NCBI GenBank assembly: GCA_040882255.1
Contig: JBBEBP010000011.1
Span: 310,001 to 374,000 of the forward strand
Direction of reading: 5' to 3'
DNA from: PWQG01 sp040882255
GTDB taxonomy: Bacteria > Pseudomonadota > Gammaproteobacteria > Pseudomonadales > Pseudohongiellaceae
DNA: 64,000 bases
How positions within the stretch are numbered: position 1 is the stretch's first letter; each line of letters begins with the position of its first letter. A program made the translations under genes and the position numbers. The notes beneath the pieces are model-generated. The model saw only the letters and a program-made list of their open reading frames with translations, was not told the DNA's origin and made no database searches. Shown here piece after piece: positions 17,421 to 26,053 of this stretch.

Positions 17421-17924
17421 ATGGCAAATGCCCAGAGTTTTCCGCCACTCGCCACTCCGGATGCCCGCATTCTGATTCTCGGCAGCATGCCGGGGCAGGC
17501 TTCGTTGCAGGCACAACAATATTACGCGCACCCGCGCAACGCATTCTGGTACATCATGGGAGAGTTGTTCGGAGCCGGACCGGAGCTGCCCTACGAGCAA
17601 CGTTGTGCCGTACTGGTTGCTAAGGGAGTGGCGGTATGGGATGTCTTGAAACACTGCTGGCGCCCCGGCAGTCTGGATACGTCCATTGATCCATCCTCGG
17701 TAGAAGCGAACGACTTCCCACGCTTTCTGGCGGACCATCCGGATATCCGTCATGTGTTTTTCAATGGCCGCAAGGCGGAGCAGACATTTACCCGTCATGT
17801 AACGCCGGCCCTTGAGGATAAACCTCCGCAGTGTATGATGTTGCCTTCCACCAGCCCGGCCCACGCAGCCATGAGCCGGGAGGAGAAGTGTAACGCCTGG
17901 TCGGTAATCGCCTCTGTACGGTGA
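17421..17924 (+). CDS. DNA-deoxyinosine (hypoxanthine) glycosylase, UDG family 6-like
   Basis: A 167-residue member of the uracil-DNA glycosylase superfamily. The motif LGSMPGQASL and the following YYAHPRNAFWYIMG match the family-6 hypoxanthine-DNA glycosylases, which remove deaminated adenine from DNA. The C-terminal LPSTSPAHA motif corresponds to the DNA-intercalation loop. The start is the ATG at 17421, though the ribosome site is weak. It is divergent from the sulfotransferase fusion gene (86 bp apart) and ends 80 bp before the TetR gene start. Confidence 0.85.
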   Translation: MANAQSFPPLATPDARILILGSMPGQASLQAQQYYAHPRNAFWYIMGELFGAGPELPYEQRCAVLVAKGVAVWDVLKHCWRPGSLDTSIDPSSVEANDFPRFLADHPDIRHVFFNGRKAEQTFTRHVTPALEDKPPQCMMLPSTSPAHAAMSREEKCNAWSVIASVR

Positions 17925-18004
17925 TGAGCTTCTTGCCTATAATGCCTGCTTGCCCTGACTGTACCAGCCGGTCGGTTGCCGGCGATGATCATAGCGAGTT
18001 CTGC

Positions 18005-18589
18005 ATGAATCAAAAAAAGCGATTGGTCCCCGGAAGACCTAACTCCCGGGACAGTATCCTGGATGCGGCGCTACGCGTCACCGCGCGCGATGGCGCGGGC
18101 AACCTGACCCTGGACAAGGTGGCCGTGGAATGCGGGTTGAGCAAGGGGGGCCTGCTGTACAATTACCCGAGCAAGGAGGCCCTGTTACAGGCCATGCTGG
18201 AACGTCTGCTGAACCAGCATCTTCAACTCATGGAGGAAGAATACGAGACATTGAAAGGGCAACCCGACGCCACATTGCGGGCTTTTCTCCGGGCCTGGAG
18301 ACACGATGAGCAGATCAGCATGGATGCTTCACTGGCGATCATTGCGGCTGCAGCCCAGAACCCGGGTCTGTTGCAGCCCCTGAAGGAACATTTCCGGGAC
18401 ATCTACTCAAGAATCTGCCGGGAGAGCGACAACCGCGAGCAGGCCCTGATGATATGGGCGGCGGCCGACGGATTGCTGCTGCACCGGATCATGGATGTCG
18501 CGCCCTACAGTCACGAGGACAAGGCGGCCATGTTCGATGCGATGTTGCGACTGGCCGGCGACGTACCGGAAGGAGAAACCGTTGCGTAG
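18005..18589 (+). CDS. TetR family transcriptional repressor
   Basis: A 194-residue TetR regulator with an N-terminal helix-turn-helix (residues about 14-60; LTLDKVAVECGLSKGGLLYNYPSKEAL is the recognition region) and a helical ligand domain. I start it at the ATG at 18005 because the basic MNQKKRLVPGRPNSRDSIL segment is the normal TetR N terminus. An upstream in-frame start at 17921 would overlap the glycosylase and add unlikely sequence. It overlaps the efflux adaptor gene by 8 bp and so is very likely the local repressor of that operon. Confidence 0.87.
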   Translation: MNQKKRLVPGRPNSRDSILDAALRVTARDGAGNLTLDKVAVECGLSKGGLLYNYPSKEALLQAMLERLLNQHLQLMEEEYETLKGQPDATLRAFLRAWRHDEQISMDASLAIIAAAAQNPGLLQPLKEHFRDIYSRICRESDNREQALMIWAAADGLLLHRIMDVAPYSHEDKAAMFDAMLRLAGDVPEGETVA

Positions 18590-19643
18590 TCTGTACACGA
18601 CCCTGCTGGTGGTTGCCTGGCTGAGCGCCTGCTCCGGTGAGGCGGATACCGGAGACAGCGACGCAGAGATACTGCGTTCCGTGAAAGTGGAAACCGTCGG
18701 TGAACGTCCGCTGTCGGGCATGCGCCGTTTTGTGGCGCGCATCGAGCCGATCAACACCGTGGCGCTCGCTTTCCAGACCGGTGGACGCATCGAGCGTATG
18801 GCCGTTCAGGAAGGCAGTCGCATCGAGCGCGGCACACTGTTGGCGGAACTGGAGCAGGTCGACTATGAGCTGGCACTGCGTGACGCGGAAGCCGGACTGG
18901 AGCTGGCGCGGGAGGAGCATGAACGTAACCAGCGTCTGGCGCAGCGCGATGCCGTATCCCGGGCCGCGCTGCAACGTTCCCGGGCAGAACTGGAGCGCCG
19001 CCGGGTTGCCTTTGACAACGCGCAGCGGAACCTGTCCCTGACTCGGCTGGAAGCGCCATTCGATGCCCTGGTCAGCCGTCAACTGGTCGACCCTTTCACC
19101 CAGGTACAGCCCGGGACTGCGGTGCTGCGCTTGCAGGATGTCTCGGCCCTGCAGGTCAGCATCGGTGTACCGGAAGACCTGATGTATACACTGGATGATA
19201 CAGACCGGCTGGAAGCGTCCTTGACACTGGCGACCTGGCCCGGCCGTTCCTTCCCGGTCCATTATCACGAGCACAGCACGCAGCCGGACCCTGTCGCACA
19301 GACCTATGAACTGCTGTTCTCGCTGCCGCAACAGGACGACATCACGATACTGCCCGGCATGACCGGCCTCGTCACTGTCAGTGTCCGCGACGAGGCCGCC
19401 GTGCCGGGCATCAGCGTGCCAGTGGCGGCACTGGACACCCGCCGCGCACCACAGATGGTGGTCTGGGTGCTGGACGAGGGCAGCGTGCATCCACGTGAAG
19501 TGGAAGCCGGTACGCTGGGTGGAGATCGTATTGTCATTGAAAGCGGACTGGCGCCTGGAGACACGATCGTCACGGCGGGAGCCCATCTGCTGCAGGAGGG
19601 CATGACGGTCACTCCTTCCGGCCGGACAGCGAGTAATCAATGA
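18582..19643 (+). CDS. RND efflux periplasmic adaptor lipoprotein (membrane fusion protein)
   Basis: A 353-residue adaptor that links an inner-membrane RND pump to an outer-membrane channel. The signal peptide carries a lipobox (LSAC), so it should be lipid-anchored in the periplasm. A biotinyl-lipoyl-like half-motif (ALAFQTGGRIERMAVQEGSRIERGTLLAELE), a coiled-coil hairpin (EAGLELAREEHERNQ...QRNLSL) and the second lipoyl half (TRLEAPFDALVSRQLVDPF) are in the family order. Start is a TTG at 18582 with AGGAG at 18571-18575. It overlaps TetR by 8 bp and the pump gene by 4 bp (ATGA). Confidence 0.88.
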   Translation: MRSLYTTLLVVAWLSACSGEADTGDSDAEILRSVKVETVGERPLSGMRRFVARIEPINTVALAFQTGGRIERMAVQEGSRIERGTLLAELEQVDYELALRDAEAGLELAREEHERNQRLAQRDAVSRAALQRSRAELERRRVAFDNAQRNLSLTRLEAPFDALVSRQLVDPFTQVQPGTAVLRLQDVSALQVSIGVPEDLMYTLDDTDRLEASLTLATWPGRSFPVHYHEHSTQPDPVAQTYELLFSLPQQDDITILPGMTGLVTVSVRDEAAVPGISVPVAALDTRRAPQMVVWVLDEGSVHPREVEAGTLGGDRIVIESGLAPGDTIVTAGAHLLQEGMTVTPSGRTASNQ

Positions 19644-22600
19644 ATATTGCCGGTGCGGCCATTGAACGGCCCGTCAACACCTGGTTACTGGTACTGATCT
19701 GTCTGTTGGGCGGGATCTGGGGCGTATTGACCCTGGGCAGACTGGAGGACCCGGCCTTCACGCTCAAGATGGCCGTGGTGGTCACCCCGTATCCCGGCGC
19801 CACGGCAGAGGAGGTCGAGCAGGAAGTCACGGAGCACGTCGAGTCGGCCATCCAGCAGCTTGCCCAGGTCAAGGACATCACTTCCAAGTCCATGCCCGGG
19901 CGCTCGGAAATCACCGTTGAGATCGAGGACAGCTACACCGGCGACCAGATTCCCCAGATCTGGGATGAGATGCGCCGCAAGGTCAACGATGCACAGCGCC
20001 AGTTGCCCGACGGTGCCGGACCCTCGCTGGTCAATGACGACTTCGGGGATGTGTTCGGCATCTTCTACGCGGTCACGGCGCCGGGTTTTGATGACCGGGA
20101 GGTCCGCGACATCAGCCGCTTTCTGCGCCGGGAACTGCTGACCGTCCCCGGGGTCGGCAAGATAGAGCTGCGCGGACTGCCGGAGGAAGCGGTCTACGTG
20201 GAGGTCGACAATCGGCGACTGGTCAGCTCCTCCACGCCACTGCAGCGCATCATTGACAGCATCGAGGCGGAGAACGTGGTGCGGCCGTCCGGTGCCGCGC
20301 GCATCGATGATCTGAACGTGCGTATCAACACCCGTCCCGGATTCGACAGTGTGGAGGAAATCGAGGCCCTGCGGGTGGGCCGGCCCGGCAGCACCGCCCA
20401 GATCAGTCTGGTTGACGTGGCCCGCATCAGCCGGGAAGCGGTGGAGATTCCCGATCACGAATTGTACATCAACGGCGAGAGGGCTTTCTCACTGGCAGTA
20501 TCCGGTGTTGCGGACAGCAACATCGTCGAGATCGGCCGGGCGGTGGATGCCCGCCTGGCGGAGCTGGCTTCGCAGATTCCACTGGGCGTGGAGCTGCATC
20601 CCATCTACCAGCAGCACGAGGTGGTGGACGAAGCCATCAACAGCTTCATCGGCAGCCTGCTGCTGTCGGTAAGCATTGTCATCGGCGTGCTGTGCCTGTT
20701 CATGGGCTGGCGGGTCGGCCTGGTGGTCGGCATCACGCTGGGTCTGACCGTGATGGGCACGGTGTTCATGATGCGGGTGTTCGGTATCGAGATGGAGCGT
20801 ATCTCGCTGGGCGCGCTGATCATAGCCATGGGTATGCTGGTTGACAATGCCATCGTGGTTGCCGAGGGCATGCTGATCAACATGCAGCGCGGCATGAAGG
20901 CCGACCGGGCCGCCAGCGAGGCGGCCGGCCGCACACAACTGCCGCTGCTCGGGGCCACGGTGATCGGCATCATGGCCTTCTCCGGTATCGGTCTGTCCCA
21001 GGACACCACCGGCGAATTTCTGTTTTCGTTGTTCGCCGTGATCGGTATCTCCCTGCTGCTGAGCTGGATTCTGGCCATTACGGTCACACCACTGTTCGGG
21101 GAGTACCTGCTCAAGGTGCGTCAGGGCTCCCCGGACGAGGATCCCTACCGTGGTCTGTTTTACCAGGCGTACAGGAACACCCTGAAGCGTGTCTTGCACT
21201 GGCGGGCCCTGACTGTCGCCGGGCTGATCACCGTCACGGCGGTGAGTTTCTGGGGCTTCGGTTCGGTGCGCCAGGCCTTCTTCCCGGCGTCCAATACACC
21301 CCTCTTTTTCGTGAACTACCTGTTGCCACAGGGTGCCGACATCCGGGCCACGTCGCGTGACATGCAGGCGCTGAGCGAACATGTGCAGGAGAAAGCCGGC
21401 GTGGAGGATGTAGTGGCACTGGTCGGGCAGGGCGCCAGTCGCTTCATGCTAACCTATCAGCCGGAGCAGCCCAATCCCGCCTACGGGCAACTGATCGTCC
21501 GGACCGGGGACCGCGAGCGCATTGCTCCGCTGGCCGCCGAACTCCGGCGGGAGCTGGGCGAGTCCTTCCCGGCGGCGGAAATCCGTACCCGGCGCCTGGA
21601 GTTCGGTCCCCCGTCGGGTGCCAAGATCGAGGCGCGTTTTTCCGGTGACGACCCGGAAGTCCTGCGGCGTCTCGGCAACCGGGCCGAACAGGTGATGCGC
21701 GAGACGGCCGGCACCATGGACATCCGTCAGGACTGGCGGCAACCCTCCCTGGTCATCCAGCCTTCGTTCAACGAGGAACGGGCCAGGGTCGCCGGCGTGA
21801 CCCGCAATGACCTGTCGCGCGCCATGGCCTTTGCCACCACGGGTATCCGGGCCGGCACCTTCCGGGAAGGCGAGGAGTTCCTGCCGATTGTGCTACGGCC
21901 GCCGGATGACGAGCGTCTGGATGTGGCACGGCTGCCGGAGCGCATGGTCTGGAGCCGCAGCGAGCTGCAATACGTGCCCGTCACCCAGATCGTCGATGAG
22001 TTCGACAGCGCCGCGGAGGAGACGCTGATTCTGCGGCGTAATCGGGGCCGCACCCTCACGGTCCAGGCAGAACCGCTGCCGGAGTTGACGGCCGTGGAAG
22101 TATGGAGCGAATTGCGCCCCCGGATCGAGGCGATCGAGCTGCCACCGGGCTATCGGCTGGAGTGGGGCGGGGAATACGAGGCTTCCGGCGAGGCGCAGGC
22201 TTCGCTGGGGGCACAGCTGCCCCTGAGTTTCCTGGTCATGCTGGTGATCTCTGTACTGTTGTTCTCACGTGTACGTCAGCCACTGATCATCTGGCTGGTG
22301 GTGCCCATGTCCGTCTGCGGGGTCGTGGCCGGCCTGCTGCTCAGTGGCCTGCCATTCAGCTTCACTGCCTTGCTCGGCTTCCTCAGCCTGTCGGGCATGT
22401 TGATGAAGAATGCCATCGTGCTGGTGGATGAAATCGATGGTCAGATCCGTGAAGGCAAACCCGGGTATCCGGCGATACTGGATGCCAGTGTCAGCCGTCT
22501 ACGGCCCGTGTTCCTGGCTGCGGCTACCACGATACTGGGCATGATTCCCCTGATCGCCGATGCCTTCTTTGCCAGCATGGCGGTGACCATCATGGGCGGT

Positions 22601-22687
22601 CTGGCTTTTGCCTCGGTACTGACGTTGGTGGCCGTACCGACGTTTTATGCCGTATTCTTCAGGATCCGTCCGCCGGATCCTCGATGA
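19640..22687 (+). CDS. RND efflux pump permease (AcrB/MMPL-type HAE family)
   Basis: A 1015-residue proton-driven trimeric transporter. Twelve membrane spans are expected: one at residues about 12-30, then the paired clusters around 330-530 and 850-1010, with large periplasmic loops between. The membrane motif LGALIIAMGMLVDNAIVVAEG carries the proton-relay Asp, and GFLSLSGMLMKNAIVLVDEI is the matching second-half motif. The start overlaps the adaptor stop by 4 bp. No outer-membrane factor gene is present, so it must borrow a TolC-like channel. Its last 29 bp overlap the convergent M14 hydrolase gene. Substrates unknown. Confidence 0.92.
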   Translation: MNIAGAAIERPVNTWLLVLICLLGGIWGVLTLGRLEDPAFTLKMAVVVTPYPGATAEEVEQEVTEHVESAIQQLAQVKDITSKSMPGRSEITVEIEDSYTGDQIPQIWDEMRRKVNDAQRQLPDGAGPSLVNDDFGDVFGIFYAVTAPGFDDREVRDISRFLRRELLTVPGVGKIELRGLPEEAVYVEVDNRRLVSSSTPLQRIIDSIEAENVVRPSGAARIDDLNVRINTRPGFDSVEEIEALRVGRPGSTAQISLVDVARISREAVEIPDHELYINGERAFSLAVSGVADSNIVEIGRAVDARLAELASQIPLGVELHPIYQQHEVVDEAINSFIGSLLLSVSIVIGVLCLFMGWRVGLVVGITLGLTVMGTVFMMRVFGIEMERISLGALIIAMGMLVDNAIVVAEGMLINMQRGMKADRAASEAAGRTQLPLLGATVIGIMAFSGIGLSQDTTGEFLFSLFAVIGISLLLSWILAITVTPLFGEYLLKVRQGSPDEDPYRGLFYQAYRNTLKRVLHWRALTVAGLITVTAVSFWGFGSVRQAFFPASNTPLFFVNYLLPQGADIRATSRDMQALSEHVQEKAGVEDVVALVGQGASRFMLTYQPEQPNPAYGQLIVRTGDRERIAPLAAELRRELGESFPAAEIRTRRLEFGPPSGAKIEARFSGDDPEVLRRLGNRAEQVMRETAGTMDIRQDWRQPSLVIQPSFNEERARVAGVTRNDLSRAMAFATTGIRAGTFREGEEFLPIVLRPPDDERLDVARLPERMVWSRSELQYVPVTQIVDEFDSAAEETLILRRNRGRTLTVQAEPLPELTAVEVWSELRPRIEAIELPPGYRLEWGGEYEASGEAQASLGAQLPLSFLVMLVISVLLFSRVRQPLIIWLVVPMSVCGVVAGLLLSGLPFSFTALLGFLSLSGMLMKNAIVLVDEIDGQIREGKPGYPAILDASVSRLRPVFLAAATTILGMIPLIADAFFASMAVTIMGGLAFASVLTLVAVPTFYAVFFRIRPPDPR

Positions 22688-23717
22688 CGGTGTACCAGAG
22701 GCAGTCACTGGCGGCGATTGCCGGATTGGAAGTGATCATGAACAGTTTCTGGCGTTGTACCGGATAGAGCATCCCGTCGACGATACGATACAGACGGGTC
22801 AGGTGATTGCGTCGCCGGGCATCGTAGACACCCAGCCCGCCCAGGGCATCAGGGTTGGCCCAGCCCAGGGGCGTGTCCGGCGTCACACTGCCAAAATTAT
22901 GATGTTCTATGTCTGCTTTTAGCGTGAGGTCGGCGCCCACTCGTGGAGACTCACCATAAGCCAGCCGGATCGAATGGGTGATCTCCATGCGCATGGGATG
23001 CCGGTAGACGTCCAGTGGCCAGTCCGTCGGCGGACAGCGGCGGATATCGTTGTTGGTGAAATAGCGCTCCAGCCCCTCCAGCGCGATCCGGTCCGCCGTC
23101 TCTTCGAAGGCACCGCCGCATTCCACCGTCACCACTGGCAGCTGTGCCGAATCCTGCTCCATCAGGGCGCCCAGCTTCAGATCAGTAACAATGAGTCTCT
23201 GCGTGAACAGTGACACAATCGGCTCATGACGTGAGGCGAGGGTGGTGGTCACGGCAAAAGAGGGGCCTTCGCCTGACGTGTTGTGCATGTCCACCACCGC
23301 TTCCGGCTGTAGTGCCTGAATCCGCTCCCACACCGTCTGTGCCAGATGAAATTCGTGGCTTCTCGACACCGGATCAGCCTCGCCGGGCGCCCGGAAGCAG
23401 CGATTCAGGTCGGGTTGACCGGGCACCTGGCGATGAGTGAACAGCGGCTCCAGCAGGGCCGCCCGTGTGGCGAGTATGAAACAGTGCATGGTCACGGCCG
23501 GCCTGGTTTCGCGGTGCAACAGTTCGTGCAACGCCTTGATGCCGGAGGTTTCATTGCCGTGCAGTAAAGTGACGAGCACGCGGCAGCGCGAAGTATCACG
23601 ACCGGGAATCTCGATATGCGCGGGGCCACCGGTGTTGCGCAGGAAGGATTCGATATGCGGGCCGATGATATCTGCTCCCGGTCTGAGCCAATGGCGCAGC
23701 GTGTTTTTGTCAGACAT
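22659..23717 (-). CDS. Succinylglutamate desuccinylase/aspartoacylase-like M14 zinc hydrolase
   Basis: A 352-residue zinc-dependent hydrolase of the AstE/AspA branch of the M14 fold. Zinc ligands are visible as HGNE in LLHGNETSG and as the second His in VVDMHNTSGEG, and the catalytic Glu lies in VVTVECGG. These enzymes cleave N-acyl amino acids, but the absence of an ast operon argues against arginine degradation. Start is the ATG at 23717, 8 bp inside the end of the GCS2-type ligase gene, so the pair is translationally coupled. The 3' end overlaps the RND permease by 29 bp on the other strand. Confidence 0.82.
   Translation of the reverse strand: MSDKNTLRHWLRPGADIIGPHIESFLRNTGGPAHIEIPGRDTSRCRVLVTLLHGNETSGIKALHELLHRETRPAVTMHCFILATRAALLEPLFTHRQVPGQPDLNRCFRAPGEADPVSRSHEFHLAQTVWERIQALQPEAVVDMHNTSGEGPSFAVTTTLASRHEPIVSLFTQRLIVTDLKLGALMEQDSAQLPVVTVECGGAFEETADRIALEGLERYFTNNDIRRCPPTDWPLDVYRHPMRMEITHSIRLAYGESPRVGADLTLKADIEHHNFGSVTPDTPLGWANPDALGGLGVYDARRRNHLTRLYRIVDGMLYPVQRQKLFMITSNPAIAASDCLWYTVIEDPADGS
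22661..22681. repeat. 7-bp inverted repeat in the convergent overlap
   Basis: AGGATCC at 22661-22667 and GGATCCT at 22675-22681 form a perfect stem around a 7-nt loop, inside the region coding for both the RND permease and the M14 hydrolase. It might act as a weak bidirectional terminator, but no T-tract supports this. Confidence 0.35.
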
Positions 23718-25200
23718 CGGGCAATTCCCACTGCGACACAGGACGATTTTCGGCGGACAGGGCGCTGTACCGCGCCAGCATATCGCGCAGTGCACGGCTG
23801 CGGTTGCTTCCCGCCTCCAGCCTTTCCAGCGCCTGCAGTTGCCAGGAGGCACCATTGCGGCGGGCACTGACCCGCTCCCCGATGATACCCAGGTAGTGAT
23901 CGCGTTCGCCGTCGCTGATGCCGATGCTCTTCAACCCCTGGGCCGCTACCGGCAACAGACGCTCCGCCAGTTCCAGTACCGGTTCCGCCTTCAGCCGGCA
24001 TTGTTCGGTGGAGGGCCAGATCAGCTCTGCCGCCATTCCGCGACGGGCCGCGTGATAGAGATTCTGGGTGGCATGCCGGAACGGCAGGGCGGTGATCAGT
24101 TCGCGGATGTGGGGCCGCAGCCCCTCGGCCAGGCCGATCATCAGTGCCGCGTTGGCCATCATGTCGGCCGGCGTCGGGCCGGACGGCAGGCTGCGCATCT
24201 CGATGCGCAGATGTCCGTCACCGGTATTATCATAGACTGGCCGGTTCCAGAGCCAGAGTGTCCCCATGTGCATGCGCAACTCGTCCAGTGGCGGCGGAGA
24301 TTGGCGGCGCGCGGCCGCATCACCACGTACCAGGGGTAGCAGGGGGGCGTACAGGCGCACGGCCTCCGCGAACAACTCCCAGGCGCCTTCCCGCACCCAG
24401 CCGTGCCCGAAGTTGACCCGTGCCGGTTGCTGCCAGTGCAGTGAATCCAGTTTGACCTCGGTGCGGCTGTCAATGGACTGCTTGAACAGGGGTATCCGGG
24501 TTTCATGCCACAGGCGGCGCCCGAAGACGATGGGCGAGTTGGCGGACAGGGCCAGCACCAGCGGTGTGACCAGCTGTATGGCATTGAAAGTGTCCGCGAA
24601 ATCAGCCGGATCGACGCGATAGTGCACCTGGAACGACGTGTTGGCGCCTTCCAGAGTGATGTCATCGGTGGCCAGCGACAGGGTGTCCTCGCCCGCGATG
24701 TCGATACGGAACAGATCGCGGCGCTCTTCCTGCAGCCTTTCGCGCAGTGCATGAAAGCGGGGCAGATCGGTCATGGTACGGTGATCGAAATCAGCCAGTT
24801 CCAGCGTGGGCAGGATGCCGATAGGGACGACATGTCCGCCGTAGTGGGCCGCGTGACGGTTGATTTCACGCAGCGCCAGCAACATCTGCCGTTCGCTGCC
24901 GCTGAACGGGTGGTCGGCAATGGCGATCGGTGCCAGGTTGTATTCCAGGTTAAAGCGGTTCAGTTCCAGCGTCAGCTGCTCGTCCTGCATGGCATCTCGG
25001 ATCTCGACGTTGCGGCCCAGCGGGCTGCCACCGTCATCCACCAGGTACATTTCCAGCTCCGCGCCCAGCGAGGCAGCACCGGCGCCAAAACCGGGGCGGG
25101 CCAGCAGGTCACGCAGATCGATCAGATCCTGCTCCAGTGCATCGCGGAATGTGCGGTAATCCGCCTCGCTGAACAGCATCCTGTCTATGGATTTTCCCAT
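23710..25200 (-). CDS. Glutamate-cysteine ligase (GCS2/YbdK-type) family protein
   Basis: A 496-residue protein of the carboxylate-amine ligase (GCS2) fold, which couples ATP use to forming gamma-glutamyl amides. The GAELEMYLVDD segment (about 47-57) matches the metal-binding acidic motif and the HLRIEMRSLPSGPTPADMMANAAL segment the C-terminal active-site strand. It is longer than YbdK (about 370), so the acceptor is probably not simply cysteine. The ATG at 25200 gives the natural start MGKSIDRML; earlier in-frame sequence is unlikely coding. It is coupled to the M14 hydrolase downstream. Product unknown: a gamma-glutamyl metabolite is inference. Confidence 0.75.
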   Translation of the reverse strand: MGKSIDRMLFSEADYRTFRDALEQDLIDLRDLLARPGFGAGAASLGAELEMYLVDDGGSPLGRNVEIRDAMQDEQLTLELNRFNLEYNLAPIAIADHPFSGSERQMLLALREINRHAAHYGGHVVPIGILPTLELADFDHRTMTDLPRFHALRERLQEERRDLFRIDIAGEDTLSLATDDITLEGANTSFQVHYRVDPADFADTFNAIQLVTPLVLALSANSPIVFGRRLWHETRIPLFKQSIDSRTEVKLDSLHWQQPARVNFGHGWVREGAWELFAEAVRLYAPLLPLVRGDAAARRQSPPPLDELRMHMGTLWLWNRPVYDNTGDGHLRIEMRSLPSGPTPADMMANAALMIGLAEGLRPHIRELITALPFRHATQNLYHAARRGMAAELIWPSTEQCRLKAEPVLELAERLLPVAAQGLKSIGISDGERDHYLGIIGERVSARRNGASWQLQALERLEAGSNRSRALRDMLARYSALSAENRPVSQWELPDV

Positions 25201-25299
25201 GGCGCCACGGTTTCCGTCCGGTGTCCCGCTGTCAGTGTACTGTCGGCTGCGGCATAATGGTAGACACGTCCCTCTGCGCCGTATGGAGTCAATAGAGTC

Positions 25300-25872
25300 A
25301 TGATGAAATTCCTGTTCCGTCTGTCCCTGGCCACCACCGGTCTGATGTGCTCTCTGGGCGCCCAGGCCCAGTCCAGCCTGCAGGATATACTCAATTACCG
25401 CGAATACAGCCCCACGTTTGCCAGTGCGGGACAGCCCACGGCCGGGCAATTCGAAGCGATCCGTGACGCCGGTTTCGAACGGGTGGTCTATATCGCGTTT
25501 ACGTCCAACGACAATGCGCTTCCCAATGCCGATCAACGCGTATCGGAACTGGGGATGGATTATCTGCACATCCCGGTGGAATGGAATGATCCGCAGCCGC
25601 GTGACTACTACATCTTCGCGGATGCCATGCAGCGTGATCCAGGGATGAAGACGCTGCTGCATTGTCAGGTCAACGCCCGCGCCACGGCGTTCAGTTTCCT
25701 GTACCGGGTGCTGCATGACGATGTCAGCGTGGCCGAGGCCAAGGCAGACATGAACACGGTCTGGCAGCCCAACGAAACCTGGCGGGATTTCATCTTCACG
25801 GTGCTGGAGGAGAATGACGTCTCGCCGGAGTGTGAAAGCTGCGACTGGACGCCGTCAGATACCGGGAGTTGA
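25300..25872 (+). CDS. Exported protein-tyrosine-phosphatase-like protein with C-x4-R loop
   Basis: A 190-residue protein with a Sec signal peptide (about residues 1-23, cleavage near AQAQ) and a cysteine-phosphatase-like fold related to the DUF442/COG3453 group. The presumed P-loop is H121-C122-QVNA-R127, that is C-x4-R, one residue shorter than the C-x5-R of classical tyrosine phosphatases. A candidate general-acid region is EWNDPQPRD (about 94-102). Periplasmic location follows from the signal peptide. Gene order gives no strong clue: it is divergent from the GCS2-type gene and upstream of cueR. Start at 25300 or the adjacent ATG at 25303. Confidence 0.75.
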   Translation: MMKFLFRLSLATTGLMCSLGAQAQSSLQDILNYREYSPTFASAGQPTAGQFEAIRDAGFERVVYIAFTSNDNALPNADQRVSELGMDYLHIPVEWNDPQPRDYYIFADAMQRDPGMKTLLHCQVNARATAFSFLYRVLHDDVSVAEAKADMNTVWQPNETWRDFIFTVLEENDVSPECESCDWTPSDTGS

Positions 25873-25910
25873 TGGGCGGTTGGCCGCTGCGCCTGTCGCG
25901 GCAGACCTGT

Positions 25911-25944
25911 ACTATTTCCGGTAATCTTTATTACCGGAAATAGT
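25911..25944. repeat. Perfect 15-bp inverted repeat between the phosphatase gene and cueR
   Basis: ACTATTTCCGGTAAT at 25911-25925 is repeated in inverted form at 25930-25944 around a 4-nt loop (CTTT). It lies 38 bp after the phosphatase stop and 110 bp before cueR. No T-run follows in either direction, so it may be a weak bidirectional terminator or an operator. Confidence 0.65.
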
Positions 25945-26053
25945 GTAATAACCGTGGAACTCGTTTGCTCCGACGTTATAATTTCGTTGTACTGAATTGA
26001 TTATAAATGATTTTATCTGCATTTCATCATTGATCAGAGAGAGTCAGGATACT

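Noticed and set aside
18489..19640. Open frame opposite the efflux adaptor
   Set aside because: It is a shadow of the adaptor, which has a lipobox and lipoyl motifs.
25956..25970. Sigma-54-like TGGAAC...TTGC upstream of cueR
   Set aside because: The GG-to-GC spacing is 9 rather than 10 and cueR is not expected to use sigma-54.
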